A stretch of 64,000 nt of DNA from Oikopleura dioica (taxonomy: Eukaryota > Chordata > Appendicularia > Copelata > Oikopleuridae): assembly GCA_907165135.1 (NCBI GenBank), contig OU015568.1, forward strand, positions 16,131,208 to 16,195,207. Direction: 5' to 3'. Below are positions 14,201 through 23,634 of this stretch, piece after piece. The position numbers and the translations under genes are program-made. The notes beneath the pieces were generated by a model. The model saw only the letters and a program-made list of their open reading frames with translations, was not told where the DNA came from and searched no databases. The first letter of the stretch is position 1, and every line of letters starts with the position of its first letter.

Positions 14201-16250
14201 AGTAAGGCCTACTCGAAAATCAAATGAGACGCGAAAAAAAAAAAAGAAGCTTATAAATAGCCAAAATTTGATCTTGAAAAAACTGTTATTCTAGCGCCAC
14301 CTCAAAAGCGCAAGGATCTTTTTCAAAATTCAAATACTAATGAGATACAAATTCTCTAAATCGATAACTAAGAGGAAGAAGTTTTACTGTGAGACAACCT
14401 AGCGAAACAAAACCAACAACGAACTTACAGTATGTCAAAGAATATCTTCTTGGCCTTTCAGCACTAGATGCCGACTGTATGAAGAAAGTCCATCAAAACA
14501 GCTAGCTACAATAAATTCAAATGTGCCATGGATCTCGTTAAGTCCATGATTTCAAAACGAACTGCGACTAGTCAGCTTTAATGCAGAGGGAACCTGCTTG
14601 AGATTAAACCCGGTCATGGCCCGCACAAGCCCAATTGGATGGCTATTCGACTCATTGGACCTCTTTTTGTATTCAATATTTGCACTCACCGCATGCACTC
14701 GAGTTCAAATTATTCTCTACAAAAATGCTCATCGACGAGAATAGGAGCTAAAATTGCTTGCTCCCCATACAGCTTTGTTATCCCAATAAAAGGACGCGAC
14801 AAGATCGTGCATCGCTCAAGAAGCAAAAGAAATCAATTTTCAGAAGAATCTGGACAATAAATCGGACGAGCGATCGAAGCGCCTCACGTGATTGGCCGCG
14901 CAAAACTGCACCGCACGGCCCGGAGCGCAGCACACTCACTCGCCGCAAAAAAGAGAGAAAAAGAAAATAGAGAAAATGCCGCTAAATTACACGTCGAGCA
15001 AACAAACCGTTTATCACTTTTTCGATGGAACTTCAAAGGAAATGGTGTTACGATATATACTTCCACAAGTCTTAAATATCGACCCGCCAACGGAGTACGT
15101 TGACCCGTCAAAGTGGGCACGGATTTTCGAAATAATTGATTTCGTCAAAAATATCCGACTCGAAACCCTTAAATTTCTGGAAACCTATGAGTACTCAATC
15201 CAAGATTCCAGAGCCGTTTACAACTTTTGGCGCGAAAGATATTCAAAAAACGACAGCTTTATCTATTGGCTTGCTAAAACGACCGTAATTTGTGAGATTT
15301 GGCGGAATAACGAGAGCCTTAAAATAATTGGCCCTAAGGTTCTTGAGACTTTCGATAATATGTTCATATCGAAAAGATTACTCTGGAACGAGCTCCTTAC
15401 CTTTGATCTTAAAAATGAGATCAAAATCGTTCGAAAAACTCTAGAATTATTTCTAGAAGAAACTCGCAAACCTGGCTACAAAAGTCAACCTTGCTCAATC
15501 TGAATTTCATTCTCAGACACCATTTTATGAGCCCTTTACATCACCTGGGAACGTGGACGATCGACAAACAGGCACTCCTGCTGACGCTGATGGATCTATC
15601 GCTCAAAGCCCGCTTACTTATGTTTCTGATGACCCTGTCACTGCTGATATTCCAACTAATCCGCAAGTCGACTTATCAGAAATCAACGCTTCCGACCTGC
15701 TTGATTTTACTCCATCGCAAACAACAGACTTCTATCCTTCAATCGACGATTTGCTCTCTTAAAACCGTGCAAAAGTCATTTTCTCAGAAGGGAAGGATTT
15801 GTAGTGCTTTTATTATTTGGAATGCCTTTTGCATCATGTTTTAAATCGACGCTGATCGCGGAGCGCGCTGGGCGCACCTACTACACCATTACAGTACAGC
15901 GACACTAGCCTGGCCGCGAGCGCGCGGCCTGTAAAAACCAAACTCCTTCGTTTTCCGTGCTCCTCCTTGGTTTATAATGCTCCTCCTCGGATTTTAAAGC
16001 TCCTCCACGGAATTCCGTCCTCCTCCACGGATCTCTATATAAACTGTTCACTGTGCACACTTTCTCAGAACACTCACAGAGATAACTTAGAGTGCCAATA
16101 AACTACAAAACACAAACTTTTGTTTACTTTTTTGTCCCTTGCAAAATAATAGCAAGCAGTACACGTAGTTACAGTAAAGTTTCAAGCCACTGGCACTTAC
16201 GGTGGCCACTGATGGATGATATTCAAGTTGCCATTGGCGTCGCCCGCCAT
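8239..16250 (-). CDS. Small host gene of unknown function; its intron contains a gypsy element
   Basis: Exon 1 is 16250-16201 (ATG at 16250), exon 2 is 8530-8239 (TAG), together 113 aa. The donor GTAAGT starts at 16200 and the acceptor CTATCTAG ends at 8531. The protein is basic, with a Lys/Gln/Pro-rich middle and a Ser/Arg-rich C-terminus; I do not recognise it. Without the retroelement and one CGTA copy, the intron would be 47 bp. Both splice sites are intact, so the gene may still be expressed if the 7.6-kb insert is spliced out. Minus-strand AATAAA motifs lie just downstream near 8190. A different frame over the second exon (8521-8168) is also open but does not join exon 1. Confidence 0.7.
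8545..8910 (+). repeat. 5' LTR of gypsy element
   Basis: 366 bp, TGTAGTGC...AGCAGTACA. The U3 part carries four spaced copies of a GCTCCTCC(T/A)CGG-like block (8700-8775) just upstream of a TATA box at 8780. Confidence 0.92.
8780..8786 (+). promoter_or_regulatory. LTR TATA box
   Basis: TATATAAA-type element preceded by repeated CTCCTCC(A/T)CGG blocks and followed ~25-30 bp later by a likely start region. The same arrangement occurs in the 3' LTR near 16035. Confidence 0.7.
8911..9238 (+). other. Leader of gypsy element with primer-binding site and short repeats
   Basis: TGGTGACTGATAC at 8915 is the candidate tRNA primer-binding site, 4 bp inside the LTR. 8985-9050 holds two and a half tandem copies of a unit containing AGAGCTGCTGTCACGATCGA. 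No ORF starts before ATG 9239. Confidence 0.6.
9239..10585 (+). CDS. gag: Gag with a CCCH-type zinc finger
   Basis: 448 aa from ATG 9239 (context CAACAATGG) to TGA 10583-10585. Residues ~125-190 are acidic then Lys/Pro-rich; ~195-370 resemble a gypsy capsid region, with a KVKPPKYDG start and a helical core. The C-terminus has C-x8-C-x5-C-x3-H (about residues 419-439), a CCCH finger in place of the CCHC knuckle normal for Gag. The stop is TGA followed directly by CTAG, the UGA-CUA context known to favour translational readthrough, and the protease frame follows in the same frame. Confidence 0.88.
   Translation: MAETYFKLVVDLNRTELVKIYDSLDGRVFPTPIPISDKASVAANILHLDDSILARGKKYFFKKDKEAFIEYLPTFATDHPNVADSVEQKFAKRHHRLDLDRIKTSKAAKDINSLMANLPITDSDIEDELDLSDDESVNEADATVIPNAQNTDPRPNIKKEKSESKPRVQKPKSAAKSAPTMSTPMRTSSTLKVKPPKYDGTIPIASWLKNLEIYARCSKLQDNEIITVALTTLLNESEGSHIIESLEEEELNDWAKFKERLVTMLGKTADFYKSEFKSYNRGSDSFGMCLSKLISLYKQGYGQKNLGENDKLLIIERFAEAQDPKIRELLMREKSALTLENIAVRSSEIENSMPKRDLNFSIKAESKNDKMQEYINQMKELLKKNSNKDDKNPKSKRRGKRARLDFEKLKGHCFSYSKNKTCRYKSNCKYVHSDTVPKDVMEYINKLE
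10586..11110 (+). CDS. pro: Aspartic protease (Pol N-terminal part)
   Basis: The frame is in phase with Gag and open from the codon after the Gag TGA to TAG 11108-11110; an internal ATG lies at 10616. The retropepsin active site MLDTGCS is at about 10694-10711 and the ILGLDCL flap/second motif at about 10905-10926. It would process the Gag-Pol polyprotein. The reverse transcriptase frame overlaps its 3' end in the -1 frame (the alternative frame is open at least from ~11085), so a second recoding event would be needed to make Pol. Confidence 0.82.
   Translation, partial: LDCPEKAKIFMCPNSNSAPNSLKFILVTVENLQYPAMLDTGCSRTCIKSDLPFVRKTENSDVELMCANNEIIRPKTMCSKVELQINSPDGYFTLNCSPLVVNDLSVPIILGLDCLKSLSFNAGENYVTLENHRVNTVTPENASNLIKISAIIEVDLKSESEAASLKNSEKHASL
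11218..14109 (+). CDS. pol: Reverse transcriptase - RNase H - integrase
   Basis: 963 aa from ATG 11218; the frame is open further upstream, overlapping the protease end. Order: RT with the YLDD active site (about 11753-11764), RNase H (VTDSSGKSVGG near 12195), a His/Cys zinc-binding region ending CPVC (~12964), an integrase core with Asp in FLDLVDYG (~13060), Asp in TDNGREFG (~13240) and Glu in GKVERLH (~13345), then a GPF/Y module with WTGPFF (~13735). The C-terminal 90 residues are Lys/Asp/Glu-rich and end with RLRPRKSQN. All catalytic residues are present. It replicates and inserts the element. Confidence 0.95.
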   Translation: MSSDDLGKLHGFRFALPTHDESKSSHQPPRPIPVHIRDQVENEIDSWKALGIIEETQSDFNIPLIILKKPDSSIRISLDARGLNKMLIKDRYPLPHMLTVFNRIGEKLTSGDACYISSLDYHRGYWQIQCAAEDSHKLAFSFGNKHYQANRMLYGTATAPSAFSRIMSKLMNHPSIIIYLDDLICIDSDFQSHMKTLEFILKQCQEHGLLLSASKCNLCMRETEFLGHKISRAGIQPTDKHIDAINKITVPTSRKELKRYLGMVTFNAKYVKDASIILAPLYELTSLKKEFIWTDRHQNAFSKMNSELTKKPTLGHFKLGSKLLLVTDSSGKSVGGTLYQYQDDKLITLGYFSKALTGPDLKRSMRVKELFALTWAIKHFEFYLLNTHFEAYVDHKSLLFLFKEQQQSKLDIKLCNIQCYLTQFDFTIIHKPGNSDVMASADYFSRLPRSKSSSLDDDATRFEDIPERVYMFHLKSQDDENIVFSYGSEKITSEKMRQLQDSCNLTKNKIVKAKKHKKTRFSFKNDILYAQNRLVLPDHVATKFLQYLHIITGHGGSKALTHMCSKFFISNIQEKVRAITSSCPVCIQVKPVKKLKPSMIEKRNFESVPFEKTFLDLVDYGSKDGNNMRYLLTCCDSLTGFLDGVPLASKCDKLVARAILTLVLRHGITETAVTDNGREFGPLTRQIFERFQIRHVTTTAYRSCSNGKVERLHREIHIHLKNMNANDRNWSQKWEEAKYYINNLPKETLDGLSSNEALYGRAFHVPFKIGQSEDGAKEPFIKALNNYITKLHPAIQRFQVERYQKQLRRDKNNCPLLEIGTVVLVWKPNISNGKLGTNWTGPFFVHKRISKDSYIVKCDLTKREYRRHISLIRPLKNMVGDSTEFKTIRNEQETKSPQDDDKKIIDSLQDKKSDSHNKTEEIEKSTDTVTSEPATNALSQDEKEDDAQTNAWSKRLRPRKSQN
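14110..14975. other. Spacer after pol, with a possible degenerate pol remnant
   Basis: No intact gene. Around 14630-14700 a short frame reads IGPLFVFNI, similar to the WTGPFFVHKR stretch of the integrase tail, suggesting a decayed duplicate of the pol 3' end. 14885-14975 is GC-rich upstream of the next ORF. Confidence 0.4.
14976..15503 (+). CDS. Accessory ORF of gypsy element, unknown function
   Basis: 175 aa from ATG 14976 (context AGAAAATGCC); the frame is open 28 codons further upstream. Mixed composition rich in Leu, Ile, Lys and Trp, predicted helical. No signal peptide or transmembrane segment, so it is unlikely to be an envelope protein even though it occupies the envelope position. 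A second frame (15457-15762) overlaps its 3' end in +1. Confidence 0.55.
   Translation: MPLNYTSSKQTVYHFFDGTSKEMVLRYILPQVLNIDPPTEYVDPSKWARIFEIIDFVKNIRLETLKFLETYEYSIQDSRAVYNFWRERYSKNDSFIYWLAKTTVICEIWRNNESLKIIGPKVLETFDNMFISKRLLWNELLTFDLKNEIKIVRKTLELFLEETRKPGYKSQPCSI
15457..15762 (+). CDS. Acidic 3' ORF overlapping the accessory ORF, no own ATG
   Basis: 102 codons open in the +1 frame relative to 14976-15503, overlapping it by 47 bp, with no ATG in frame. It is rich in Asp, Pro, Thr and Ser and ends with YPSIDDLLS. Expression would need frameshifting or splicing; a 33-bp GT-AG stretch exists near 15484-15516 but gives the wrong phase. An acidic tail like this could be an activation-type or disordered region (speculative). 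Confidence 0.4.
   Translation, partial: KKLANLATKVNLAQSEFHSQTPFYEPFTSPGNVDDRQTGTPADADGSIAQSPLTYVSDDPVTADIPTNPQVDLSEINASDLLDFTPSQTTDFYPSIDDLLS
15800..16163 (+). repeat. 3' LTR of gypsy element
   Basis: 364 bp; differs from 8545-8910 by one extra A near 15937 and a missing CTT near 16130. Followed by target duplication CGTA. Confidence 0.92.
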
Positions 16251-17104
16251 CTTCGTCTTCGGCGGCAACATAACATTACTCTCCTCCTTCATCAAATACT
16301 CATTTTAGGTCAAAACATGCTTTTATTCCACGAAAATTGTACATAAACTGCAAGAGCAAAAAATAATTTAATACGTTCTTCGCGTGAGATTCGCCAAGAC
16401 TTTGTATTTGTTCTGACCCAAACGTGGCTTGGAGTGGATCTCTTTGCTTGTGTGCGATTGCCGTGGCGATTGTTTTGATACTTTTTCCAGGTAAGAAATT
16501 ACGGCCTTTATACTGTATTCTGTGCTCGGCACGGGGAGTTGGAAGTTGCATAGGCCAAATATGCCCAGATTTTCAAAATGATAACATGCAAAACGTGCGC
16601 AGCTTGCGAGAAATTATGATGAAAGGGATAGAAACTTGTCTCGAAATTCAAAAGAGAGGTACGTTTAAAATTAGCGATAATGAGCATGCGAAAAAGATGC
16701 ATCAAAATATAAGTGCCTGTTTTTTGAAGAAAATTTTCTTATCATAAATTATATTTGTTAAAGATATCAATATAATAAGTACTGGAATTTCTCCGGCACC
16801 TTGAGGAGTTCAAAGAAAGTGAGCTTCTCGTTTTCATGAGAATTTATTTTGTTTGTAAGAGGCAAGAAGAGTAGGAAGGATGGGCTCGGAGACGATTCTT
16901 ACCTATTACTAATAATTGAGTCCGATTTCGATTGTCTAATAGCCTATAAGACTATTGCTGTGTGTCCTTGGCGCGAGAGGTGGCTGGATGGTCCTCCATT
17001 GACTGAGTAAATATATTTAATGTATATTATTTTAGTAATTCTTGGGCGGATTTATTAGCATTTTATACGGGTTTTTTGCTCTGAGACGTATCACATTTGA
17101 AAAA
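16251..17104. other. Intergenic region, no firm gene
   Basis: A plus-strand frame over 16390-16744 has a hydrophobic stretch and then Cys residues with a good donor (CCAG/GTAAG at 16491), but no start codon. A minus-strand frame covers the same bases. I cannot choose between them. Confidence 0.4.
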
Positions 17105-17637
17105 ATGCAAGTTTCAACGCATCCAAAAGAATTAACAAGAGAAGCTGTTGAAAAATGGCTGGAAGATTTTAAAAAGAAGTTGAATAGAACGACGAGCAGA
17201 GATGATTTGGACAGATTGATTTTGTCGGTGGAGAGATTCGAGTTTAAAAATATTGATCGTGCTAGATGGGAGGAAGTTATTTTTGAAAATGGAAAAGGAA
17301 AAGTTTCTGGAATATATGTAGAAGAAGAATGGGCTATTACTTCATTTCAAAAAATGATCCTCGACCAAAATCCGCAACTAGAAGGTCGAATAATTCAACG
17401 CTCAGAACTCAATGAAGAAACTGGAGAATGGATTATCGATGAATTTCTTGAGCAAAAATTAATTTCAGCTGGAGGAGAAGCGATTGTTTTGGAGGAAACA
17501 TTTGGAGAATTAAAATTTGCGGTTCGGTTTCAAGCTTTTGATTCGGCGCTTTTTACGGGGAAGACTGAAGAAATGGAATATGAAATTAATCTTTCCAAAG
17601 GTATTTTTATTTTTTTTTAAATAGTTTCTCCTTTTTA

Positions 17638-17913
17638 GGGTGTCGGGCGCTGAGGTTATGCCATAACCAGGTTATGCATTTTCGATTTAAATTGGAGCAA
17701 TTTGAGGCTAAATTGGTTCCAAAAGACTTATAAACGATGTTTTCTCTAAGATCAGGCGCGATGCGCACTTGAACTATCTGTTACATATCGATTAATATGA
17801 TTTTTATTAAGAGTGCATAACAAATAGAGGTGTTCAGGTCGACGATTCAAAAAAGGGATGAAAACCCATGTCGGGACCTAGTTATGCATGCATAACCTCA
17901 GCGCCATACACCC
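17638..17913. mobile_element. MITE with 8-bp target duplication (hAT-like)
   Basis: 276 bp. The ends are near-perfect inverted repeats of about 24 bp containing GCGCTGAGGTTATGC and starting GGGTGT. The duplication CCTTTTTA (17630-17637 and 17914-17921) is exact; an 8-bp duplication is typical of hAT elements. It lies at the 3' end of kinase copy B intron 1, leaving the acceptor TTTTTAAG intact. No ORF. Confidence 0.85.
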
Positions 17914-18584
17914 CCTTTTTAAGACTACGATACCGCTCATAACGACGAAAAAGATGACGCTAAAGTTATCCCTGTTCATCAAAACGTGATTAAAAACTTC
18001 TGCAACATCGAAATCTTCTCGAGCAAAGACGAGAAAAGACAGGACTGCCTCGGATGGATTACGATTATGGAGAAATGCGACACAGATTTGAGAAGCAGAT
18101 TGAAGAAGGGAGATTTGAGCTTGAAAGAGAGGAGGAGAATTGCGAATGAAGTGAGAGAGGGGAGAAAGTATTTGGGGAGCATTGGAATTTACCATCAAGA
18201 TCAGAAGCCGGAAAATATTTTATTGAAAAATGGAGAATGTAAATGGATCGATTTTGGAACTATTTGGGAATTAACTGGAAGGAAGAGCTACAGAAGAATG
18301 GGCTACGCGAGGAAAGGGAGCAAGTGTAGATTTATTGATTATTTATGTAAGTTATTAATTGAAATTAGTTGAAAATAATTTGCTCGCGTTTTTATTTTCT
18401 TCTCAGATGCTGGATCTTCTGCCTTTACGGGAAGTAATCAACTTTGTGGAGGAGGAGGAGGAAGAAGATCACCACTTCACGTATTTATTCTTTGTGATTG
18501 GAAAACAGCGTGGAGTCTTCTTTTCAAGCCGATCGAAGAAGAAGAAAAAGAGAAAATCAAAAAGAACTCAAGGTAAGAGCTTAA

Positions 18585-19394
18585 GGGATCCCCCCCCCCG
18601 TTTTTTCAAATCTTCATGACGGGTGTCTATGTGGCATATTTAGATTCCTCGTGCTCTGAGGATCATTTTGATATATTACATGACCCCTTTATGGGCATCT
18701 TTACCCAAAATTTCGACCCTCGAAAATCGTAACAATGCATGTAATTTGTACTTAGCGTGAAAATCGCAATTTTTTTCGACTTTTCGATGTCATCGAAAAT
18801 AGACATATAAGGGGTCCATCGAACGCTTAAAATGCACTGAGTAAGAATTTAGTAACCGCATTAGGATTTTTGGCCATATATTGGCGCTAGAGAGCAATTT
18901 GGAACCAAAAAGGGCCAAAATGGCATCTTAAAGTTTTTTTTAAGAAAAAATTTTTCTTACTTGACCAAACAATTTCTCTGTACTAGAGATTAAAGATCAG
19001 GCTTTACTCTTTCTAAATCTAGTCGCAGATTTATTCTAGCTAAGCCCAAAAAAAAGAAGTTCGCCGTTGAAAATGGCCAAAAACGGCGTTTTTTCGAAAA
19101 ACACTAACTTCAGCGCCCCCGTGTGCTAGGTTTGCGTCTATGTATTTTTTTCTCTGTACTAGACAGGGGTGGATATTTTGATTTCAAACCTCATTTCAAA
19201 CCCCGAAATTTCCGTTCTCGACCAATCAGGATGGCCAAATTGGAGTTGAAATGAGGAGTTGAAATCAAAATATCCACCCCTGGTACTAGAGAATTAGCCG
19301 CTATGAACGAGCTTTCATTTGCGCTATTGCACGCAAAAATTGGTAAGTGCAAAAAAGTAGTTTGCCATTGAAAATGGCGAAATCGGGGGATCCC
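18585..19394. mobile_element. TTAA-flanked MITE, long family member
   Basis: 810 bp, flanked by TTAA (18581-18584, 19395-19398), ends GGGATCCCCC...GGGGATCCC. TTAA targets are typical of piggyBac elements. It is homologous, in opposite orientation, to the two 664-bp copies in the satellite. It lies in intron 3 of kinase copy B and has no coding capacity. Confidence 0.8.
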
Positions 19395-19834
19395 TTAATA
19401 AGAAATAATATTTCTGCAATGAAAGAAAAATTTGAAGGCGTGCAATGCTGAGTGGCTCTCAGAATGGTATACTCCATCAACCAAAGAAATCGAAAACTTG
19501 TCGAAAATAATTTCTCTAAAAACGCGTCTTCTGCTTTTTGCCTCGACGATCCAAATTTGACTAAGTCATCGGCAATGGCCAATCTCAAACAGAAACTGAC
19601 AAGACAGATTAATTTCGACTTCGAAAATTTGACGAAAAATGTTTTAAACCAAAAAGAAAGCGATCTTTGGGCTCAGGTCAATATTCGGAGTTACCATGGA
19701 TTGGAGCATTTTTTTTGGAGTGAGTTCTGTTTTCGTTTCTAAAGTGGAGGAACTTTTTTGGAGTTACACCGCAAAAAATTTTAAGGCGACGTTAGACGGA
19801 TTTTTATTTTCTCAGTGGAATTTTTGGACCTTCT

Positions 19835-20105
19835 TCTTTATCCGCGGTTCTATTTTTTGATGGGTTTCATTTGGACTTGTTTATATATCCGTGGTTTTAT
19901 TTTTTGATGGGTTTCATTTGGACTTGTTTATCTATCCGCGGTTCTATTTTTTTCATTTATTTTATTTGGACTTGTTAATTTATCCGCGTTTCTATTTTTT
20001 TGGTTGGTTTCATTTGGACGAGTTTTATTATCCGCGGTTGTATTTTTTTAATTGGATTCATTTGGACTAGTTTTTTATCCGCGGTTACTATTATTTTAAT
20101 CGATT
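19835..20105. repeat. Short minisatellite, ~55-60 bp unit
   Basis: About five diverged tandem copies of a T-rich unit containing TTTATCCGCGGTTCTATTTT and TTCATTTGGACTTGT. The CCGCGGTT core is shared with the larger satellite that follows, so the two arrays may be related. Confidence 0.75.
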
Positions 20106-22970
20106 CGATTTAATGGAATGTTAATAGTGATGAATAGCCAAAAAAGTGAGGTAAATGTCAATGAAAAAATTCAGTGTATAAGCAGGGTTTTTGGGCCCGG
20201 GAGGGCCGCGCGCGCGATTGGCTGAAAATGGCTAATTCTCTTCTTCTGTTTCCGCGGTTTGCGCTTCAGCGACGGCTATCTTCTATGTTATGGGGGCTCT
20301 ATGGGGTACATAAACGTCGACTGTTCCATCATTGCTACGAAATAAGCTCCGGTAACGTTTGTCAACATTTATTTTTAGGGGATTGAGAATACTTGCTTTT
20401 TTCCGCGATTGTTTGGTCGATGAAGCTGGATTTTTCGTCGTCGTTTTCTTCATGAAACTTTTTTTCTATGTTATTAAGGGAGCTCTACGGGGTTCATAAA
20501 CGTCGACTGTAACATCACTGCTACCAAATAAGCACCGGTTACGATAGTCAACATTTATTTTGAGGGGGGTGTGAATACTTGCTATTTTCCGCGGTTGTTT
20601 GGTTGATGGAGCTGGTTTGTGAATGTCGCCATCTAAATGAACGTTATTTTCTGTGTGTAAAAAAATTTTGGGGTTTCTATGGGGTGCATAAACGTCGACT
20701 GTTCCATCATTGCTACGAATCTAGCACCGGTAACGTTTGTCAACGTTTATATCTAGGGGTTACGAATACTTGCTATTTTCCGCGGTTGTTTGGTTGATCG
20801 AGCTGGTTTCGTTTTCGTCGTCATCTAAATGAAGGTTATTTTCTGTGGTATATAAATTTTGGGGGCTCTATGGGGTGCATAAACGTCGACTGTTCCATCA
20901 TTGCTACGAATCTAGCACCGGTAACGTTTGTCAACGCTTATATCTAGGGGTTAAGAATACTTGCTATTTTCCGCGGTTGTTTGGTTGATCGAGCTGGTTT
21001 CGTTTTCGTCGTCATCTAAATGAAGGTTATTTTCTGTGGTATATAAATTTTGGGGGCTCTATGGGGTGCATAAACGTCGACTGTTCCATCATTGCTACGA
21101 ATCTAGCACCGGTAACGTTTGTCAACGTTTATATCTAGGGGTTAAGAATACTTGCTATTTTCCGCGGTTTTTTGGTTGATCGAGCTGGTTTCGTTTTCGT
21201 CGTCATCTAAATGAAGGTTATTTTATGTTTGTTTAAAAAATTTTGGGGGCTCTATGGGGTGCATAAACGTCGACTGTTCCATCATTGCTACGAATCTAGC
21301 ACCGGTAACGTTTGTCAACGTTTATTTTTAGGGGGTGTGAATACTTGCTATTTTCCGCGGTTGTTTGGGTGATGGAGCTGGTTTGTTGTTGTCGCCATCT
21401 AAATGAACGTTATTTTCTATGTGTAAAAAAATTTTGGGGTTTCTAAGGGGTGCATAAACGTCGACTGTTCCATCATTGCTACGAATCTAGCACCGGTAAC
21501 GTTTGTCAACGTTTATATCTAGGGGTTAAGAATACTTGCTATTTTCCGCGGTTGTTAGGTTGATCGAGTTGGTTTCGTTTTCGTCGTCATCTAAATGAAG
21601 GTTATTTTCTGTGTGTAAAAAAATTTTTGGGGGCTCACGGGGTACATAAACGTCGACTGTTCCATCATTGCTACGAATCTAGCACCAGTAACGTTTGTCA
21701 ACGTTTATTTTTAGGGGGTTTGAGAATACTTGCTATTTCCGCGGTCGTTTGGTCGATGGAGCTGGTTTCGTTTTCGTCGCTTTCTAAATGATGGTTATTT
21801 TCGGTCTGTTTGTGAATTTTGGGGGCTCACGGGGTACATAAACGTCGACTGTTCCATCATTGCTACGAATTTAGCACCGGTAACGTTTGTCAACGTTTAT
21901 TATTAGGGGTTGAGAATACTTGCTATTTTCCGCGGTTGTTAGGTTGATCGAGTTGGTTTCGTTTTCGTCGTCATCTAAATAAAGGTTATTTTCTGTGTGT
22001 AAAAAAATTTTTGGGGGGTCTACGGGGTGCATAAACGTCGACTGTTCCATCATTGCTACGAATCTAGCAGCGGTAACGTTTGTCAACGTTTATTTTTAGG
22101 GGGTGAGAATACTTGCTATTTTCCGCGGTTGTTAGGTTGATCGATTTGGTTTCGTTTTCGTCGTCATCTAAATGAAGGTTATTTTCTGTGTGTTTATGAA
22201 TTTTTGGGGGCTCTACGGGGTACATAAACGTCGACTGTTCCATCATTGCTACGAATCTAGCACCGGTAACGTTTGTCAACGTTTATTTCTAGGGGGTGAG
22301 AATACTTGTTATTTTCCGCGGTCAATTGGTCGATGAAGCTGGTTTCAATTTCGTTGTTTTCTAAATGAAGGTTATTTTCGGTGTGTTTATGAATTTTGGG
22401 GGCTCACGGGGTACATAAACGTCGACTGTTCCATCATTGCTACGAATCTAGCACCGGTAACGTTTGTCAACGTTTATTTTTAGGGGGTTTGAGAATACGT
22501 GCTATTTCTGCGGTCGTTTGGTCGATGGAGTTGGTTTCGTTTTCGTCGTCATCTAAATGAAGGTTATTTTCTGTGTGTAAAAAAATTTTTGGGGGGTCTA
22601 CGGGGTGCATAAACGTCGACTGTTCCATCATTGCTACGAATCTAGCACCGGTAACGTTTGTCAACGTTTATTTTTAGGGGGTGAGAATACTTGTTATTTT
22701 CCGCGGTCGATTGGTCGATGAAGCTGGTTTCAATTTCGTTGTTTTCTAAATGAAGGTTATTTTCGGTGTGTTTATGAATTTTTGGGGCTCACGGGGTACA
22801 TAAACGTCGACTGTTCCATCATTGCTACGAATCTAGCACCGGTAACGTTTGTCAACATTTATTTTTAGGGGGTGAGAATACTTGCTTTTTCCGCGGTCGA
22901 TTGGTCGATGGAGCTGGTTTCGTTTTCGTTGTTTTCTAAATGATGGTTATTTTCTGTGTTTTGAATTTAA

Positions 22971-23634
22971 GGGATCCCCCCTCCGTTTTCGTCATTTTCA
23001 ACGGCGAATTTCTTTTTTCTGGGCTTACAATTTTATGCTTGCAATAGTGCAAATGAAAGCTCGTTCATTTAGGTTTATTCTCTAGTACAGAGATAAAAAT
23101 CCATAGACGCAATTCTACCACAGGGGGCCTTGAAGTTTGTGTATTTTGAAAAAACGCTGTTTTTGGCCATTTTCACCGGCAAACTACTTTTTTTAGAGCT
23201 TAGCTAGAATTAAGCGGAGTTTAAATTCAGAAAGAGTAAAGCTTAATCTTAAAACTCTAGTACAGAGAAGTCATTTGGTCTAGTAAATAAAATTTTCTTT
23301 TAAACGACCTAGTGTACCCATATTTTGCGTTTTTTGGTTTTTTTTTGCTCTCTAGCGCCAACATTAGGCCGAAATTTCTAGTTCGGTTATTTTTATTAAG
23401 GAAGTTTTAAGCTTTCGAAAGACCCCTTGTATGTCTTATTTCGATGACATTGAAAAACCGAAAAAATTCCGACAAATTTCATGCATTTTTGAAATTTTTG
23501 AAGGCTAAAATTCTGAGGAAAGATGTTCATAAGGGGATCATATGATACATCAAAATGATCCTTAGAACACGAGGAATCTGAAAATATCAAATTAAGACCC
23601 TTATCCAGTTATTAAAAAGACAGGGAGAAATCCC
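22971..23634. mobile_element. TTAA-flanked MITE inside satellite, copy 1
   Basis: 664 bp between TTAA 22967-22970 and 23635-23638; starts GGGATCCCCC and ends GGGAGAAATCCC. Same family as 18585-19394. Confidence 0.85.

Larger units (their letters stand above)
8545..16163 (+). mobile_element. Ty3/gypsy LTR retrotransposon with two extra 3' ORFs
   Basis: Nearly identical LTRs (8545-8910 and 15800-16163; one 1-bp and one 3-bp length difference seen), TG...CA ends, target duplication CGTA (8541-8544, 16164-16167). Order: LTR, primer site TGGTGACTGATAC at 8915, Gag, protease, RT-RNase H-integrase, extra ORFs, polypurine stretch AGAAGGGAAGGA (15787), LTR. The RT-RH-INT order defines the gypsy class. 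Oikopleura is known to carry gypsy elements (Tor families), some with an env-like third gene; the ORFs here are not recognisably envelope. All ORFs are long and uninterrupted apart from the recoding sites described below. Confidence 0.93.
17105..19690 (+). pseudogene. Protein-kinase-family gene copy B, damaged and truncated
   Basis: Exons 17105-17600, 17924-18346, 18407-18572 and 19438-about 19690. The kinase fold is clear: a Gly-rich GGEAIVLEE, AVRF where VAIK would be (Lys replaced by Arg), catalytic loop HQDQKPENIL (HRD Arg replaced by Gln), and metal-binding DFG in WIDFGTI. The two substitutions suggest weak activity or a pseudokinase. Relative to copy A, one base is missing near 18560 and another near 19525, both shifting the frame. 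After about 19680 homology to copy A stops and minisatellite begins, so the C-terminal half is lost. Introns 1 and 3 carry MITEs, the splice signals being kept. Confidence 0.75.

Noticed and set aside
15484-15516. Intron joining the two accessory gypsy ORFs
   Set aside because: 33-bp GT-AG stretch gives the wrong phase and an immediate stop.
16424-16747. Secreted Cys-containing small protein
   Set aside because: No start codon in frame, a strong donor cuts through it, and a minus-strand frame is equally open.
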